Origin: an uncultured Lachnospiraceae bacterium
GTDB taxonomy: Bacteria; Bacillota; Clostridia; Lachnospirales; Lachnospiraceae
Assembly: GCA_947173495.1 (NCBI GenBank)
Contig: CAMWFQ010000001.1
Location: forward strand, 124,001 to 188,000
Length of the DNA stretch: 64,000 bases
Direction: 5' to 3'
Below the pieces are notes generated by a model. The model was not told where the DNA came from, did no database searches, and saw only the letters and a program-made list of their open reading frames with translations. The position numbers and the translations under genes were made by a program. Below, one piece after another: positions 1 through 10,096 of the stretch. Each line of letters opens with the position of its first letter. Position 1 is the stretch's first letter.

Positions 1-281
1 GGACTGTCTGCCTCATTCGGATTCGGAAGAGAATGAGGGACCTCGTCCTTCGCTGCATAGGTCCAGGCTTCCTTCTGCGAGTCCCATGCTTTTACATAGA
101 CCTCGTCTTCGTTCCCCTCTTCGGGTATAAACAGTTCGGGGCTGTCCGGATCGCCCGGATCCGGCATCTGCACTGCCACTTCGGAATCCTTCGTCTGAGC
201 CGCCGCTGCATCCGTTCCCGCAAGGGCAAACACCATAATGGCCATTATAACCGGTAAAAATAGTTTTTCTGTTCTTTTCAT
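1..281 (-). CDS. Secreted acidic repeat protein, partial (3' end outside window)
   Basis: The reading frame runs from the ATG at 281 to the window edge without a stop (93 codons seen). The start is chosen because AGGAGG at 290-295 lies 8 nt upstream; another in-frame ATG at 287 is too close to it. Residues 1-25 form a signal peptide (MKRTEKLF, then a hydrophobic run ending in ALAGTDAAAA). The mature part has the module PDPGDPDSPELF ... VYVKAWD ... DEVPHSLPNPNEADSP, which closely resembles the C-terminal modules of the large surface protein just upstream (466-3738), so the two are paralogous or exchange modules. It is probably an exported or surface protein of unknown function. A terminator separates the two genes. 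Confidence 0.7.
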   Translation of the reverse strand, partial: MKRTEKLFLPVIMAIMVFALAGTDAAAAQTKDSEVAVQMPDPGDPDSPELFIPEEGNEDEVYVKAWDSQKEAWTYAAKDEVPHSLPNPNEADS

Positions 282-384
282 TGACATATCCTCCTCTTAC
301 CTGCATCTTTTCAGGAATCTCTGTTCGTTACTATCCGATTCATTATAGCACGAATGTTTTCCGGTTCACAATATGTTTAAATAA

Positions 385-415
385 GGAGCCGCTGTCTGAA
401 AAAGACAACGGCTCC
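385..415 (-). terminator. Rho-independent terminator after the surface adhesin gene
   Basis: GGAGCCG (385-391) pairs with CGGCTCC (409-415), and the stem continues as TGTCT/AGACA with one C.A mismatch around a 5-nt loop. Read on the minus strand, the stem is followed by TTATTT. It sits about 50 nt after the stop of 466-3738. Confidence 0.6.
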
Positions 416-465
416 CTTCCTGCTGAATTACTATTTTATTTTACAAACTCTTCTCTATGTTTCTT

Positions 466-3400
466 TTATTTCCTGCGCTTTCTGCGGGGCCTGAGTGCGA
501 TCACACCCTCTACAGAGGCCAGACACATGGTTCCCCAAAGGATCATCATGGAGGCGTCTGCTGTTTCCGGACCTGCCAGGGGCACATCTTCATCCAGAAT
601 ATAGACGAATTCGTCATCCTCAGGAACCTTTACATAGGTTCTGGGGACATCCTCATCATCCAGAATCGTAATTCTTTCAGGACTGTCCGGCTCATTGGGA
701 TCCGGCAGGGCCCGCGGCACATCCTCATCCGGCATATATGCCCACTCTTCTTCCTCGGGATCCCATACCCTCACATAAACCGTAGGCACATCCTCGTCCG
801 GTACCGTAAACAAATCCGGGCTGTCCGGGTCATTGGGATCCGGTGTCGGCGTTGGTGCCGGCGTAGGAGTCGGCGTTGGCGTCGGCGTTGGTGTAGGTGT
901 CGGCGTGGGTGTCGGCGTGGGTGTAGGTGTCGGCGTTGGCGTGGGTGTAGGTGTCGGCGTTGGTGTAGGTGTCGGCGTGGGTGTCGGCGTCGGCGTTGGT
1001 GTAGGTGTCGGCGTCGGCGTTGGTGTAGGTGTCGGCGTCCGTGTAGGACTTGGTGTCGCTGTGGGTGTCGGCCTGGGCGTCCGTGTTGGCGTCGGCGTCG
1101 CTGTAGGCGTAGCCGTTGCGCTGGGCGTCGCTGTGGGGGTCACCCTGGGTGTCTGTACAGGACTCGGTGTCGGCGTTTCACCCGGTGTCGGATCGGGCGT
1201 TCGTGTAGGAGTCGGCGTCGGTGTTTCACGCGGTTCATCATAAGTATTGGTAAAGGTGATTGTCTGATCTTTATCCTTACCCGTTCCTATGGTTACGGTT
1301 CCTGTCCCCGATGTTTCTTCTTTGCCATTTACATTTACTTTTACATTGACAAAGTTATACCCCTCAATTGACGTGTCGCCTGTCTCTGTTACCGTATACT
1401 CTCCCGGCTCCAGATTAAACAGCTCTTTCGGCGTACCATCTCCTTTTACCTCTACCTCCTCGGAATAACCATTCGGGCCTTCTACCTTAAAATGATAGGT
1501 TTTTTCTTTCTCTGCCTTTTCAAGCTCTTCCGGACTCATGGAATCACACTCGATCTTTTTTACGATCTTCAGGCTTCCCTTATCCTCATCTTTCTTCTCA
1601 TAAAAATTGGTAAAAGTGATCGTCTGTTCTTTGTCCTTATCCGTTTTTCCTATGGTTACGGTTCCTGTCCCCGATGCTTCTTCTTTGCCATTTACATTTA
1701 CTTTTACATTGACAAAAGCATAGTCTTCCGGGACCAGCGTGCCATCCGGTTCCTTCTCGATCACCGTATATTCTCCCGGCTCCAGACCCGATATCTCTAC
1801 CGCTTTCCCATCTCCCTTTACTGCTATGTCATCCTCTACAATGGTTCCTTTTTTATCTTTTATTTCAAAGTGATATTCTTTCTCTTCTATCTTTTTAAGC
1901 TCATCTGAACTTATAGGAGGGTCAAACGCAAGCTCTTTTACAATCTTAAGCTTTCCTTTATCATCAGACCCTTCCGGTTTATAAGAATTATTACAGTTTA
2001 TTACCACCGTTGAATTTTCTATACCCACCGTGAATGACAGCTGCTTCTTATCATTATCTACTTTTACTTCGATGTTATTGGTCGTATAACTTTTCTCATA
2101 ACTCACCGTGTAATCCGGAAGCTCATAATTTACCAGGGTAACCGCTCCGTCCTCCGCAACACTATCCAGCACTACTGACTGACCGGAAGAAATATTCTCT
2201 GTCTCTTCTCCGCCTTCTCCGTTTGAATAGATGAGGGCCATTCCCTCCCCTGGTTTCTCCTTATCCACAGAAATTGTCACTGTGGCTTCTTCTTTTAATG
2301 TGAATTCATATTCACTATAAACATCTATTGTCAGGCTTTCTCTTCTTCCATCACCTGCATTGCTGTCTGTCTCTTCATCCGACGGATCATCTATATCTTC
2401 CGGTTTGTTTCCGTCCGTCACATCCGAACTGCCATCTTCCTTTTCTTCCGGATCTGGTATCTCCGGTGTTTTTTCGCTGTCGTCCGGTTCTGACACCACC
2501 GGTGTTTTTTCGCCGTCGTCCAGATCTGCTATATCCTCCTTATTTCCTCCCTCCTGATCTGAAGTATGATATATCACCTGCAAATTGTTCATTTTTACCG
2601 GATATGCTCCAGCTTTTCTGTTTATTGCCTTCACAGCAAAAGGTAACCCAAAATTACTTCCGTAGTTAAATTTGACCAGTCTTGCCTGCTCAGAATCCGA
2701 AGGATCGGGCGCCTCTTCCGGCTGATCGCTGTCTCCTTTATCCGGCTCAGTTGTCTTATCCGAATCCTCGCCGCTATCCGGAGGAAGCGGAGCCGGTTCT
2801 TCCGGAGCAGGCGTTTCTTCCGGTTCTGTATCGTCAGGTTCGGGAGTTATCTCCGGAGTCGGCTCTTCTTCCTGTCCCGGATCTGACGTTTCTTCCGGTT
2901 CTGAGGTCTTTGCCGGGCTTTGTGTCTCTTCAGGACTTAACGGAGAAGGTGTTATTCTGGGTGTTGCCCCGCCATCCGGGCTGGGACTTGCACTGATCGC
3001 CGGGCTTCCCGAACTGTCCGGACCAGGACTGCCGGATACCTCAGGACTGGGACTTGTGCTTCCCGTTGGAGAAGGACTTACTGTGGGTGTGGCTCCGGGA
3101 GACGCAGTTGCTTTTAAAGTACTCCTTCTTGCCGATCCTGTACCGGAATCCTCTATGGTAACTGTTCCGATCTTTTTCCTAATACGATTTGTTCCTCGAT
3201 ATAATGTTTTCGTCGTGGAACTGCCTGCCTCAAGAGAAAACTTATTTCCATTAACCTCAAACTCAGAGCCGTCCTCGCTTTTGACTGTAATCTTCTTACC
3301 GCTTAAATCTCCGTCAAAAGGAATTGTGCCTGAAGCTTCCATCGTATTTGTATCCGTTGACTTTTGTTGAAAAGTAACCTTTCCATCTGCGGTGACATTC

Positions 3401-3738
3401 AGTGTATAATCCTGTATTACCCCGTTTTTCTCTTCAATCGTAAAATCACCGCCATAAGGAAGCTCTATCTTTTCAAAACTTCCGGCCTGGACTTTCACCG
3501 GATCGGGATCTATCACCTTGCCTGCACTATCCCTGACCGTAAATTCAAACTCCATATTCTGATCCAATGTCGGTGGGAGCTCACCCACCAGATTCTTGTA
3601 AATTGCCAATACCGCGTAACTGCCTGAAGGCGCCCCGTCATCACTGTAAACATTAAACGACACCGTCCCTGCCAGGAAAAACATCAGCAGCAATGTAATC
3701 GTCGGGAAAATTGTTCTCATCTTTTTCTTAATAAACAT
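466..3738 (-). CDS. Large surface adhesin with Cna-B/SpaA-like domains and Thr-Pro stalk
   Basis: 1090 residues. ATG at 3738 with GGTGAGG about 5 nt upstream. The N-terminus ([13 protein letters not shown], then a hydrophobic run) is a signal peptide. Then come beta-rich domains (roughly 35-210), acidic Pro/Ser/Asp linkers with TxSPSP repeats (210-350 and 395-470), a further beta domain, two tandem Cna-B/DUF5979-like domains of about 115 residues (each with LKIVK..., LEPGEYTV and TITFTN), a Thr-Pro stalk of about 130 residues, and about 90 residues of DPNxPDSP/DEDVP modules. The C-terminus has GPETADAS, a hydrophobic segment and RPRRKRRK, the layout of a sortase sorting signal although the motif is not LPxTG. 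It is probably a cell-wall-anchored stalked adhesin. The ligand cannot be told. Confidence 0.8.
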   Translation of the reverse strand: MFIKKKMRTIFPTITLLLMFFLAGTVSFNVYSDDGAPSGSYAVLAIYKNLVGELPPTLDQNMEFEFTVRDSAGKVIDPDPVKVQAGSFEKIELPYGGDFTIEEKNGVIQDYTLNVTADGKVTFQQKSTDTNTMEASGTIPFDGDLSGKKITVKSEDGSEFEVNGNKFSLEAGSSTTKTLYRGTNRIRKKIGTVTIEDSGTGSARRSTLKATASPGATPTVSPSPTGSTSPSPEVSGSPGPDSSGSPAISASPSPDGGATPRITPSPLSPEETQSPAKTSEPEETSDPGQEEEPTPEITPEPDDTEPEETPAPEEPAPLPPDSGEDSDKTTEPDKGDSDQPEEAPDPSDSEQARLVKFNYGSNFGLPFAVKAINRKAGAYPVKMNNLQVIYHTSDQEGGNKEDIADLDDGEKTPVVSEPDDSEKTPEIPDPEEKEDGSSDVTDGNKPEDIDDPSDEETDSNAGDGRRESLTIDVYSEYEFTLKEEATVTISVDKEKPGEGMALIYSNGEGGEETENISSGQSVVLDSVAEDGAVTLVNYELPDYTVSYEKSYTTNNIEVKVDNDKKQLSFTVGIENSTVVINCNNSYKPEGSDDKGKLKIVKELAFDPPISSDELKKIEEKEYHFEIKDKKGTIVEDDIAVKGDGKAVEISGLEPGEYTVIEKEPDGTLVPEDYAFVNVKVNVNGKEEASGTGTVTIGKTDKDKEQTITFTNFYEKKDEDKGSLKIVKKIECDSMSPEELEKAEKEKTYHFKVEGPNGYSEEVEVKGDGTPKELFNLEPGEYTVTETGDTSIEGYNFVNVKVNVNGKEETSGTGTVTIGTGKDKDQTITFTNTYDEPRETPTPTPTRTPDPTPGETPTPSPVQTPRVTPTATPSATATPTATPTPTRTPRPTPTATPSPTRTPTPTPTPTPTPTPTPTPTPTPTPTPTPTPTPTPTPTPTPTPTPTPTPTPTPTPTPTPTPAPTPTPDPNDPDSPDLFTVPDEDVPTVYVRVWDPEEEEWAYMPDEDVPRALPDPNEPDSPERITILDDEDVPRTYVKVPEDDEFVYILDEDVPLAGPETADASMMILWGTMCLASVEGVIALRPRRKRRK
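841..1236 (-). repeat. Low-complexity Thr-Pro codon array (stalk)
   Basis: About 400 bp of degenerate 6-bp repeats (GGCGTN/GGTGTN on plus) encoding alternating Thr-Pro with occasional Arg, Ser or Ala. It lies in frame in the surface adhesin and forms its rigid stalk. Repeat number is likely to vary between strains and is prone to assembly error. The opposite strand reads as Gly-Val repeats and is not a gene. Confidence 0.85.
1239..1964 (-). repeat. Tandem duplication encoding two Cna-B-like domains
   Basis: Two adjacent units (about 1598-1964 and 1239-1582) encode similar ~115-residue domains beginning KGKLKIV or KGSLKIV and ending TITFTN. About 100 bp around the segment for [12 protein letters not shown] is nearly identical at the DNA level (near 1285-1360 and 1640-1720), which points to recent duplication or gene conversion within the gene. 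Confidence 0.7.
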
Positions 3739-3918
3739 ACATCCTCACCTATCCTTTCACTCAGAAAATGTGAATGTTCCCTCCCGATGGAACGATAGTA
3801 AATGAAAAATGATTTTCCGTTTACTATAACATAAATGAAAATTTTATTGTGTTTCTATATCAAAATGCCTTCCGACATTTGTTTTCGGATTTTTTCAGAA
3901 ACTGTTTACGGCAGTTCC

Positions 3919-4605
3919 TTACTCTTCTATTCTGCCCAGTCTCTCGTTCACTTCACTGGCAATATCCGGCATCCTGCTCTCCAGATAAGGTCCCGGACAT
4001 TCCGTATTGTTATAAAACATTTTGTGAATGGTCAGCGTCCCGTCCGCATCTCCTGTCCAGACCAGTTCCTTAATCCCGTTGCGGCGGCAGATATCCGTGC
4101 ACAGCTCGATCAGTTTTTCGTAAGAGACATCGCTCACATGCCAGTCGCCGCCGATCTCGTCATTGGCCACCTCTATGGTCACCGCCTGATTGTCGTTCTC
4201 CCTGCTGCGGGAAGTCCAGGCCCGGTTGCTCTCCTCCACATACATGGCGACTCTTCCCTGCCTGTCAATGGCGTAATTGGATGACGCCTTCCGGTCCCGG
4301 TTGCCGAAGACCTCTCCCAGTCTCTCCAGACTCAGGTCATCCGCCATATGATGTATGGTGATCTTGCTGATCTTCTGATTCCTGGGGAAGCTTGCATTGG
4401 GCGTCAGATGAACATATTCTGTCAGAGGACTGTTCCTGCTGATGGCGGCCTCTTTTTCCTCTCCGGTGAGCACCCTTCCCACATTGTCCGGAAGTCTTGC
4501 GCTGGCACGGAAGCACAGGATCAGTACCAGCAGGGATGCCGCGCAGAATCCGGACAGGATCAGCCATGTTCTCAGGTATTCACTTTTTTTCCTTTCTGAC
4601 TGCAT
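3919..4605 (-). CDS. Membrane-anchored N-acetylmuramoyl-L-alanine amidase (Amidase_2)
   Basis: 228 residues. ATG at 4605 is chosen because GGGAGG lies 5-6 nt before it; a TTG further upstream lacks a site. Residues about 15-38 are a single membrane anchor, so the enzyme faces outward. The amidase_2/PGRP fold follows: ITIHHM carries the first zinc histidine, SSNYAID and AVTIEVAND are family motifs, and TIHKMFYNNTECPGPYL supplies the second histidine and the zinc cysteine of the TxCPG motif. It should cleave the amide between MurNAc and L-alanine in peptidoglycan. The gene ends about 180 nt before the surface adhesin start and follows the O-antigen-ligase-like gene on the same strand. Confidence 0.88.
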   Translation of the reverse strand: MQSERKKSEYLRTWLILSGFCAASLLVLILCFRASARLPDNVGRVLTGEEKEAAISRNSPLTEYVHLTPNASFPRNQKISKITIHHMADDLSLERLGEVFGNRDRKASSNYAIDRQGRVAMYVEESNRAWTSRSRENDNQAVTIEVANDEIGGDWHVSDVSYEKLIELCTDICRRNGIKELVWTGDADGTLTIHKMFYNNTECPGPYLESRMPDIASEVNERLGRIEE

Positions 4606-4653
4606 AGCTGCCTCCCTTTCCAAAACAGCGCCTGAAAGAACAGTGAATAAATT

Positions 4654-6036
4654 CTATGTTACTCTTGCATACCAGATCAGATTATAGGCAAACAGGACGC
4701 CCAGTACTCCGAAAATGCTTCTTGCCGCAGCGGCGCCGATCTTTTTTCCTTTTTCTGCCGGCTGCGCTGCTGTTATCATTGCCAGGGAAAAGATTCCCAT
4801 ATAGAAAAACCCAGTGTCCATCAGAGAGTGAAACAAAAAGGCGGTGCATCCGGCCTGAAGGGCGGCGTCCTTCTTTTTCATAAAACATCTGACTGTAACA
4901 ATGATCAGCATCCCCAGGGCGACCAGTCCCAGCTCCACCCCGACATGAATAAATGCATTGTGGATGTGATAAGTATTAAAATACTTATCTCCGTCATACA
5001 GATTCAGAATCCTCCACTGATAGGGGCCCACCCCCAGAAGAGGATTGACCGTAAGATACTTCAGTCCGTTGCGCATCATCTCCAGCCGCTCCGCAAAGGT
5101 TGCAAAGGAACTTGGGCGAACCAGTACGGCAGCTGCCGCTACCAGCAACCCGCATCCGGAGATCAGCACCGGCATCCGGCGGTATCTTTCCAGGAAACGG
5201 CAGTATTCCGGCCAGTTCAGGGCTGCCAGCACAATGTAGAGCAGTAGAAGTATACAGATCCACGGCACATCCGTGCGGTCTGCGGCCAGATACAGCAGGA
5301 TACCCATACCGATCCCAAAACCCGCTCTGGCAAGGAGACAGCTTCCAAAGAAAACGGTTTCCTTAAAAGGCGCATATTGCTTTTTCTGTACTAAAAGAGC
5401 TGCGATGCCTGCCGCCATCGCCACAAAGCTGCCCATGGAGAGCGTCAGCGCCAGAGCCGTCAGTATTATTGGTTCCAGACACTTCCAATACCCGGCACAG
5501 CCCTTTTCCCTCTCTTCGCAGGAAGGCTCTGTCCCCATCAGTGCAAACCACCCCAGCACAAGAAAGATTCCCAGCGCGTTGGGATTTCCCAAAAGCCCGC
5601 CCAGTCTCGAAGAACCTCCGCTCAGGGCGCGGAATACGAACTGTCCCACACCGATTGCGGCCACCGTCGCCGTCCAGAGGGCTGCCAGCCGTTTCAGTAT
5701 TCCCAGTTCCTTCCCATCCAGATATGCCATCAGAAGATAAATCACCGGGAAAATCATCTGGGTGGAGGCAAACCCTACCACAATATTGCCATGAGTTCCA
5801 TAGGATGAAGCCAGGCTCAACAGGTTGTAGACAATCAGCGGCACCAGAATCCACAGATCCGCTTTTGCGGAGGAAGGCTGCGCCATTCCTACAATGCACA
5901 GGATCACTCCCAGCATTCCTATTATCGTCACATTTCCCACACCGATCAGTGTCATGATAAACAGGGCAAGAAACAGACAGACAAGAACATAATGATCAAT
6001 CATGCGCTCCATTATGCGCTTTATTGTGTCAGTCAC
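4654..6036 (-). CDS. O-antigen ligase/polymerase-like membrane protein
   Basis: 460 residues, mostly hydrophobic with about 11-12 predicted membrane segments. The GTG at 6036 is the likely start: AGGAGGA (6043-6049) lies 6 nt upstream, whereas the longer frame has no site. The Wzy_C-type hallmarks are present: GLLGNPNALG in the middle and NPLLGVGPYQW ... YHIHNAFIHVGVELGL in the large outer loop. In Gram-positives this family polymerises or ligates cell-surface polysaccharides; the substrate cannot be told. No other polysaccharide genes are adjacent. It lies 48 nt before the amidase on the same strand, so an envelope-linked operon is plausible. Confidence 0.75.
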   Translation of the reverse strand: MTDTIKRIMERMIDHYVLVCLFLALFIMTLIGVGNVTIIGMLGVILCIVGMAQPSSAKADLWILVPLIVYNLLSLASSYGTHGNIVVGFASTQMIFPVIYLLMAYLDGKELGILKRLAALWTATVAAIGVGQFVFRALSGGSSRLGGLLGNPNALGIFLVLGWFALMGTEPSCEEREKGCAGYWKCLEPIILTALALTLSMGSFVAMAAGIAALLVQKKQYAPFKETVFFGSCLLARAGFGIGMGILLYLAADRTDVPWICILLLLYIVLAALNWPEYCRFLERYRRMPVLISGCGLLVAAAAVLVRPSSFATFAERLEMMRNGLKYLTVNPLLGVGPYQWRILNLYDGDKYFNTYHIHNAFIHVGVELGLVALGMLIIVTVRCFMKKKDAALQAGCTAFLFHSLMDTGFFYMGIFSLAMITAAQPAEKGKKIGAAAARSIFGVLGVLFAYNLIWYARVT

Positions 6037-6257
6037 TGTTTCTCCTCCTTCACCGGCCGGCACTGCTGTATGGCGTGAACCTTCCGAAACCTGTCTGATT
6101 ATATTTTTCTCTTAGACCTCTAATCTAATATATAAAATAATACCACAAAAAGTACCTGTTTTCAATGCATAATCCGGACAATTTTCGCAACTGCTGATAG
6201 CCAGATCCCTTTCCAAATCCCTCCTGTTTTTATCATCCTGAGAAAGGATGCAGAATC

Positions 6258-8381
6258 TCATCCTGCCTTCTCTCTCCCTTCCCTGATAAATTTTTCCGCC
6301 GTCTCCACCAGCAGCGCCACGTCGATAGGCTTTGCCAGATGTTCGTTCATGCCGCTTTCAATCGCTCTTTTTCTGTCTTCCTCAAAGGCGTTGGCCGACA
6401 CTGCAATAATAGGAATCCGGGCAAGCGAGGGCTCCTCCAGTGCCCGGATCGCTCTGGTAGCGCAAAGTCCATCCATGACCGGCATCTGAATATCCATAAG
6501 GATCAGATCATAATAACCCGGAGCAGACTTTCCTACCTTTTCCACTGCGATGCTTCCATCCTTTGCAGTATCTACCTGGAATCCGGCATCCTTCATCACT
6601 TCGATCTCGATCTCCAGGTTAATATCATTGTCATCCACAATCAAAACTCTCCCCGGACCGGACTGCTCCGTTATCTTTTCGCCGTTTTCCCCCTCCTCTT
6701 CACAGCCTTCCCGTATTCGAAGGGGAAGGGTTATTGTAAATTTACTTCCCTGTCCGCTCACACTGGACACCTCAATAGTCCCGCCCAGCATTTCCAGAAG
6801 TTTCCTGGCTATGGTAAGTCCCAGACCCGTCCCGTAGATTCCGCTCATTGTCGTATTTTTTTCTCTCTCAAAGGGTTCAAATATCAGCTGCGAAAATTCC
6901 TTGCTGATTCCAATACCATTATCTTCTATAATAAACTGATATATAATACATCCATTTTCTGTGTTTTCTCCTTCTGTCACAATAATACAAATCTGTCCTC
7001 TGGGATTCGTATATTTCACCGCATTATCCAGAAGGCAGGTAAGAACCTGACTCATTTTTTTCCTGTCTGAAAAAACCATATGGTGCTTCAGACCCGAGAG
7101 TCTCAAAGACAATGTCAGTTCTTTGGCCTCCGCCTGATAAAGCATGGATGACTGTATCTGGTGCATCAGCTCAGGCAGATCAAATTCCTCCTCCTGCACA
7201 TAAATTTTTCCGGATTCAATTCTTGATATTTCCAGCACATCATTCAGCAGACGCAGCAACTGGTCACTGGAGGCTGTCACCATATCCAGATACTGGGAAA
7301 TTTTCTCCTTCTCCTGCATATACTTACGTGCAAGAGCCGTATAGCCTACAATGGCATTTAAAGGTGTCCGTATATCGTGAGACATATTGGAGAGAAACAG
7401 CGTCTTGGCGCTGTTGGCACGATTGGCCTCCTCCAGCGCTTTCTCCAGCACCTGTTTCTGCTTCATCTCCTGTATGATCTCCACATCCACATTCCGATAT
7501 CCCAGAATCACCTGTGAGACCTGTTCTTCATTGCTCACATTTACCATACGAAGCTGCATATAGGTGGTCTTTTCCTCCTGAATGATCCGGTAATTTATAT
7601 GAAAGGTTTTTGCTTTGGCTAATTTTTCACGGATATACGCCGGATCAGAAGCGCCGGAAAGAAGCGTCCGGTCTTCCGGATGAACCCATTTCCTGATATA
7701 GTCGGAATCATATCCGGCAAATTCCTGTATTTTTCTCTGCACCGGGAAATCCTTTTTAAATCTTGGGCTTACCCGATAAGGTTTGATCCTGCCGGCATCC
7801 AGATCCACATAAAAAATTGACTCATAATCAACGCTCAGCCCTTCGATCATTTCCAGGCGTCTCAAGTGTTCCTGATGAATGACCTCCAGCTCCTGGTCAT
7901 ATTCTTCTATCTTATTCTTCAGCTGCTCCTCATGCTGCTTCTTTTCAACCAGCAGCGCCTCCTGACGCTGCTTTTTCTCTGTGGCATCCCCCACAAACAC
8001 ATAAAAAATATCGCCCTCGTCACTATGTACAAAATGGCCGTAATCATCCACCCAGCGAATCGCTCCGCCTCTCTGTATAATACGATATTCCACATAATCC
8101 AGATCATACTGACTGTGCCGGATCTGTTCGGCAATGCTCTCTTCTACAGCCTCCAGATCATCGGGATGTACGATTCCTCTGAAAGAGTTTCCGGTCAGAA
8201 CCTGAAACTCTTCCATTGTAGCACAGTCAAACAGACGCAGCATCGCCTTATTTGCATAGATGATCTCTTCATTCCCATCCGCCCGGTAAATAAAAAATCC
8301 TCCGGGCATCTGATCCAGGAAACCGTCCATCTGCAGTAATTCGTCTACAATATCATTGTGTATTCCGGTCTGTTCTTTCAA
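6258..8381 (-). CDS. Hybrid sensor histidine kinase/response regulator with PAS domains
   Basis: 707 residues. The start is a TTG at 8381 with AGGAGGG 7 nt upstream, and no ATG nearby has a site. Domain order: PAS with PAC (about 20-140), coiled coil (130-175), second PAS (175-300), HisKA with the H-box MSHDIRTPLNAIVGY (about 325-390), HATPase_c with NAVKYTN, DNGIGIS and GTGLGL (430-555), then a receiver with VLIVDDNDIN, the phospho-acceptor in LMDIQMPVMDG and the lysine in LAKPID. No membrane segment is visible, so it senses a cytoplasmic signal. There is no separate regulator or HPt gene beside it. It starts 36 nt after the ispF stop and may be cotranscribed. The input signal is unknown. 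Confidence 0.9.
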   Translation of the reverse strand: MKEQTGIHNDIVDELLQMDGFLDQMPGGFFIYRADGNEEIIYANKAMLRLFDCATMEEFQVLTGNSFRGIVHPDDLEAVEESIAEQIRHSQYDLDYVEYRIIQRGGAIRWVDDYGHFVHSDEGDIFYVFVGDATEKKQRQEALLVEKKQHEEQLKNKIEEYDQELEVIHQEHLRRLEMIEGLSVDYESIFYVDLDAGRIKPYRVSPRFKKDFPVQRKIQEFAGYDSDYIRKWVHPEDRTLLSGASDPAYIREKLAKAKTFHINYRIIQEEKTTYMQLRMVNVSNEEQVSQVILGYRNVDVEIIQEMKQKQVLEKALEEANRANSAKTLFLSNMSHDIRTPLNAIVGYTALARKYMQEKEKISQYLDMVTASSDQLLRLLNDVLEISRIESGKIYVQEEEFDLPELMHQIQSSMLYQAEAKELTLSLRLSGLKHHMVFSDRKKMSQVLTCLLDNAVKYTNPRGQICIIVTEGENTENGCIIYQFIIEDNGIGISKEFSQLIFEPFEREKNTTMSGIYGTGLGLTIARKLLEMLGGTIEVSSVSGQGSKFTITLPLRIREGCEEEGENGEKITEQSGPGRVLIVDDNDINLEIEIEVMKDAGFQVDTAKDGSIAVEKVGKSAPGYYDLILMDIQMPVMDGLCATRAIRALEEPSLARIPIIAVSANAFEEDRKRAIESGMNEHLAKPIDVALLVETAEKFIREGREKAG

Positions 8382-8417
8382 GGCCGCACCCTCCTGACTA
8401 TGATTTTAATAGAAAAT

Positions 8418-8969
8418 CTATTCCTGCAGTGCTCTCTGAACGCAGCCTCTGCAGGACGCGCATTCCCGCCCGGTCACATTCTCGCTGCTCAGGTTCATCG
8501 GGCTTGTCAGAAGGCAGACAGCCTGGGCCGAGATTCCCTCGCCCTTTCCGGTAAAGCCCAATCCTTCCTCTGTGGTCGCCTTCACGCTCACCTGTTCTGC
8601 ATCAATCCTCAGGGCTTTTGCAATGTTTTCCCTCATACTGTCTATATGAGGCCGCATTTTCGGTGCCTGAGCTATGATGGTAGCGTCAATATTTTCGATC
8701 AGAAACAGTTTTTCCTCCAACAGGGCTCCCACTTGCTCCAGAAGCTTCAACGATGAGATCCCCTTGTATGCGGGATCCGTATCCGGAAAATGCTTTCCGA
8801 TATCCCCCAGAGCGGCCGCTCCCAACAGTGCATCCATAATGGCATGCAGAAGCACATCCGCATCCGAGTGGCCCAAAAGTCCCTTTTCATAAGGGATTTC
8901 CACCCCGCCCAGGATCAGCTTTCTGTCCTTTGTCAGTCTGTGCACATCATATCCCATTCCAATTCTCAT
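8418..8969 (-). CDS. ispF: 2-C-methyl-D-erythritol 2,4-cyclodiphosphate synthase
   Basis: IspF forms the cyclic diphosphate in the MEP pathway of isoprenoid synthesis, in the cytoplasm. Residues 1-157 are a canonical Isp[10 protein letters not shown] with the metal Asp and His, [24 protein letters not shown] cut by position here as [23 protein letters not shown], and [18 protein letters not shown]. At 183 residues it is about 25 longer than usual; the tail contains CASCRGC, a small cysteine cluster not needed for catalysis. The ATG at 8969 has GGAG 6-7 nt upstream and overlaps the end of the preceding protease gene by 23 nt, which suggests translational coupling. Confidence 0.95.
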   Translation of the reverse strand: MRIGMGYDVHRLTKDRKLILGGVEIPYEKGLLGHSDADVLLHAIMDALLGAAALGDIGKHFPDTDPAYKGISSLKLLEQVGALLEEKLFLIENIDATIIAQAPKMRPHIDSMRENIAKALRIDAEQVSVKATTEEGLGFTGKGEGISAQAVCLLTSPMNLSSENVTGRECASCRGCVQRALQE

Positions 8970-9654
8970 TTTTCACTCCATTTCCGCTCATCAATTCCTG
9001 GATATATCTTACATCCTCCTGACTGATATATCCCACTTTATGATAGGAGAATGCAAACTCTCCCCGCATCACTGCATATCCTCTGTAGAGATATTCCCCG
9101 AATCCGCAGTACACCGCAGCGGTATCTGTCAGGATTTCATTTTCCCAGTTATCCCGCATGTGTGTGCCCGTGTAATACAAATGCAGATGAATGGCCTCGT
9201 GGGCGAGCACTGCAATCACCGTATCCAGCGTATAGCAGCTCATCTCCAGACGGATGGTGGTAAATGCCAGGTCTGTGGAGATTTCCCCCGCCTTATCCGG
9301 CACAGGTCTGTCATCCACAATCAGCTTTATGAAGCTTCCATCTATCCCGATATGGGCGCAGATATCGCACAAAAGCCTCTTCAGACACTCCGGATCCTTA
9401 CAGTTGTCCCGAAGGAGGGCAAGAATCTCCTCCGGCGCAAAATAAGGCTCATAGATCCGCCTTTCTTCTTTTTGCAGAAGGGCCACGCATCTGTCCAGCA
9501 GCTCCCTGGGCACCGTCTTAAAGGAGCTCTTCGGCACCGGCGATCTGCGCAGAAGAAACCGCCTGATCAGATACACGGTCAGCCCGATCAGGGACAGAAG
9601 TCCGAATATATCATTGACGCCTATACGATACAGAAAAGACAGCAGTGCGTTCAT
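8947..9654 (-). CDS. Membrane-anchored HExxH metallopeptidase-like protein
   Basis: 235 residues from ATG 9654, chosen because GAGGT lies 4-5 nt upstream; an ATG at 9735 has its nearest purine box about 17 nt away. One membrane segment (about 12-34) is followed by a basic stretch and a soluble domain. [13 protein letters not shown] contains HEAIH, a zincin HExxH, and [15 protein letters not shown] about 20 residues later offers the third ligand (Glu or Asp), as in M48-like gluzincins. The substrate is unknown. It overlaps ispF by 23 nt, so the two are expressed together, though no functional link is obvious. Confidence 0.65.
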   Translation of the reverse strand: MNALLSFLYRIGVNDIFGLLSLIGLTVYLIRRFLLRRSPVPKSSFKTVPRELLDRCVALLQKEERRIYEPYFAPEEILALLRDNCKDPECLKRLLCDICAHIGIDGSFIKLIVDDRPVPDKAGEISTDLAFTTIRLEMSCYTLDTVIAVLAHEAIHLHLYYTGTHMRDNWENEILTDTAAVYCGFGEYLYRGYAVMRGEFAFSYHKVGYISQEDVRYIQELMSGNGVKNENWNGI

Positions 9655-10096
9655 TATTACCTCGTTTCCGATATATGAAAGCTGGATCTGCGCCAGGATA
9701 GCAGGATCATTTTCACAGCAGGATCCGCTCTCCATGGATTTGCAAGTACAAGTCTCCTCGTCAGTCCTCCAAACGCCATTGCAAGAATGTCTTCTACTAT
9801 AAGATACATTCTACCCCAGTTTATATCTATTGTAACCAGTTCCCCCAAAAAAGTAAAGCAGCAAACCGCCTCTCTTCTTTTGGCGTCTGCTGCCTTATTA
9901 CTATTCACGGCCTGTAGGCCGCTCATAGCAACAATTCGGGGCGATATTCCAGGTTTTGCTACGCAAAAATCGCCCCTCACTCCTGCATCATGTTCTCACG
10001 GAATGCGCAGCCTGTGCGCATTCCTGAGCCGTAAAAAGTAACGCTGCCTTATCCGCGCTTTTGTCTGACGGCCGGTTCACCGCCCGGATCAGAATC
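9655..10096. other. Intergenic region of 440 bp with two hairpins, no gene
   Basis: No frame with a ribosome binding site is convincing here. It holds a strong hairpin at 9938-9976 (GGGGCGAT/ATCGCCCC with inner TTTTGC/GCAAAA) and one copy of a 58-bp dispersed repeat at 9985-10042. The hairpins may end transcription of the importer-like operon, whose last stop is at 10097 on the minus strand. Confidence 0.6.
9985..10042. repeat. 58-bp dispersed repeat with palindromic core, copy 1
   Basis: It contains a 10-bp perfect stem (GGAATGCGCA / TGCGCATTCC, 10000-10024) with a 5-nt loop. It matches the copy at 18881-18938 over its whole length with a handful of differences, all outside the hairpin core. 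Both copies lie just past the 3' ends of minus-strand genes or operons. Confidence 0.75.

Noticed and set aside
833-1243. Gly-Val repeat protein on the plus strand
   Set aside because: It is the antisense shadow of the Thr-Pro stalk of the adhesin.
457-1371. Arg/Cys-rich 304-residue plus-strand frame
   Set aside because: Antisense shadow of the same low-complexity region; its composition is implausible.
3985-4284. Plus-strand frames opposite the amidase and adjoining genes
   Set aside because: Antisense shadows without ribosome binding sites; the minus-strand proteins have complete family motifs.
9657-9980. 107-residue minus-strand frame upstream of the HExxH protease
   Set aside because: No ribosome binding site, overlaps repeat and hairpin sequence, and has no recognisable domain.
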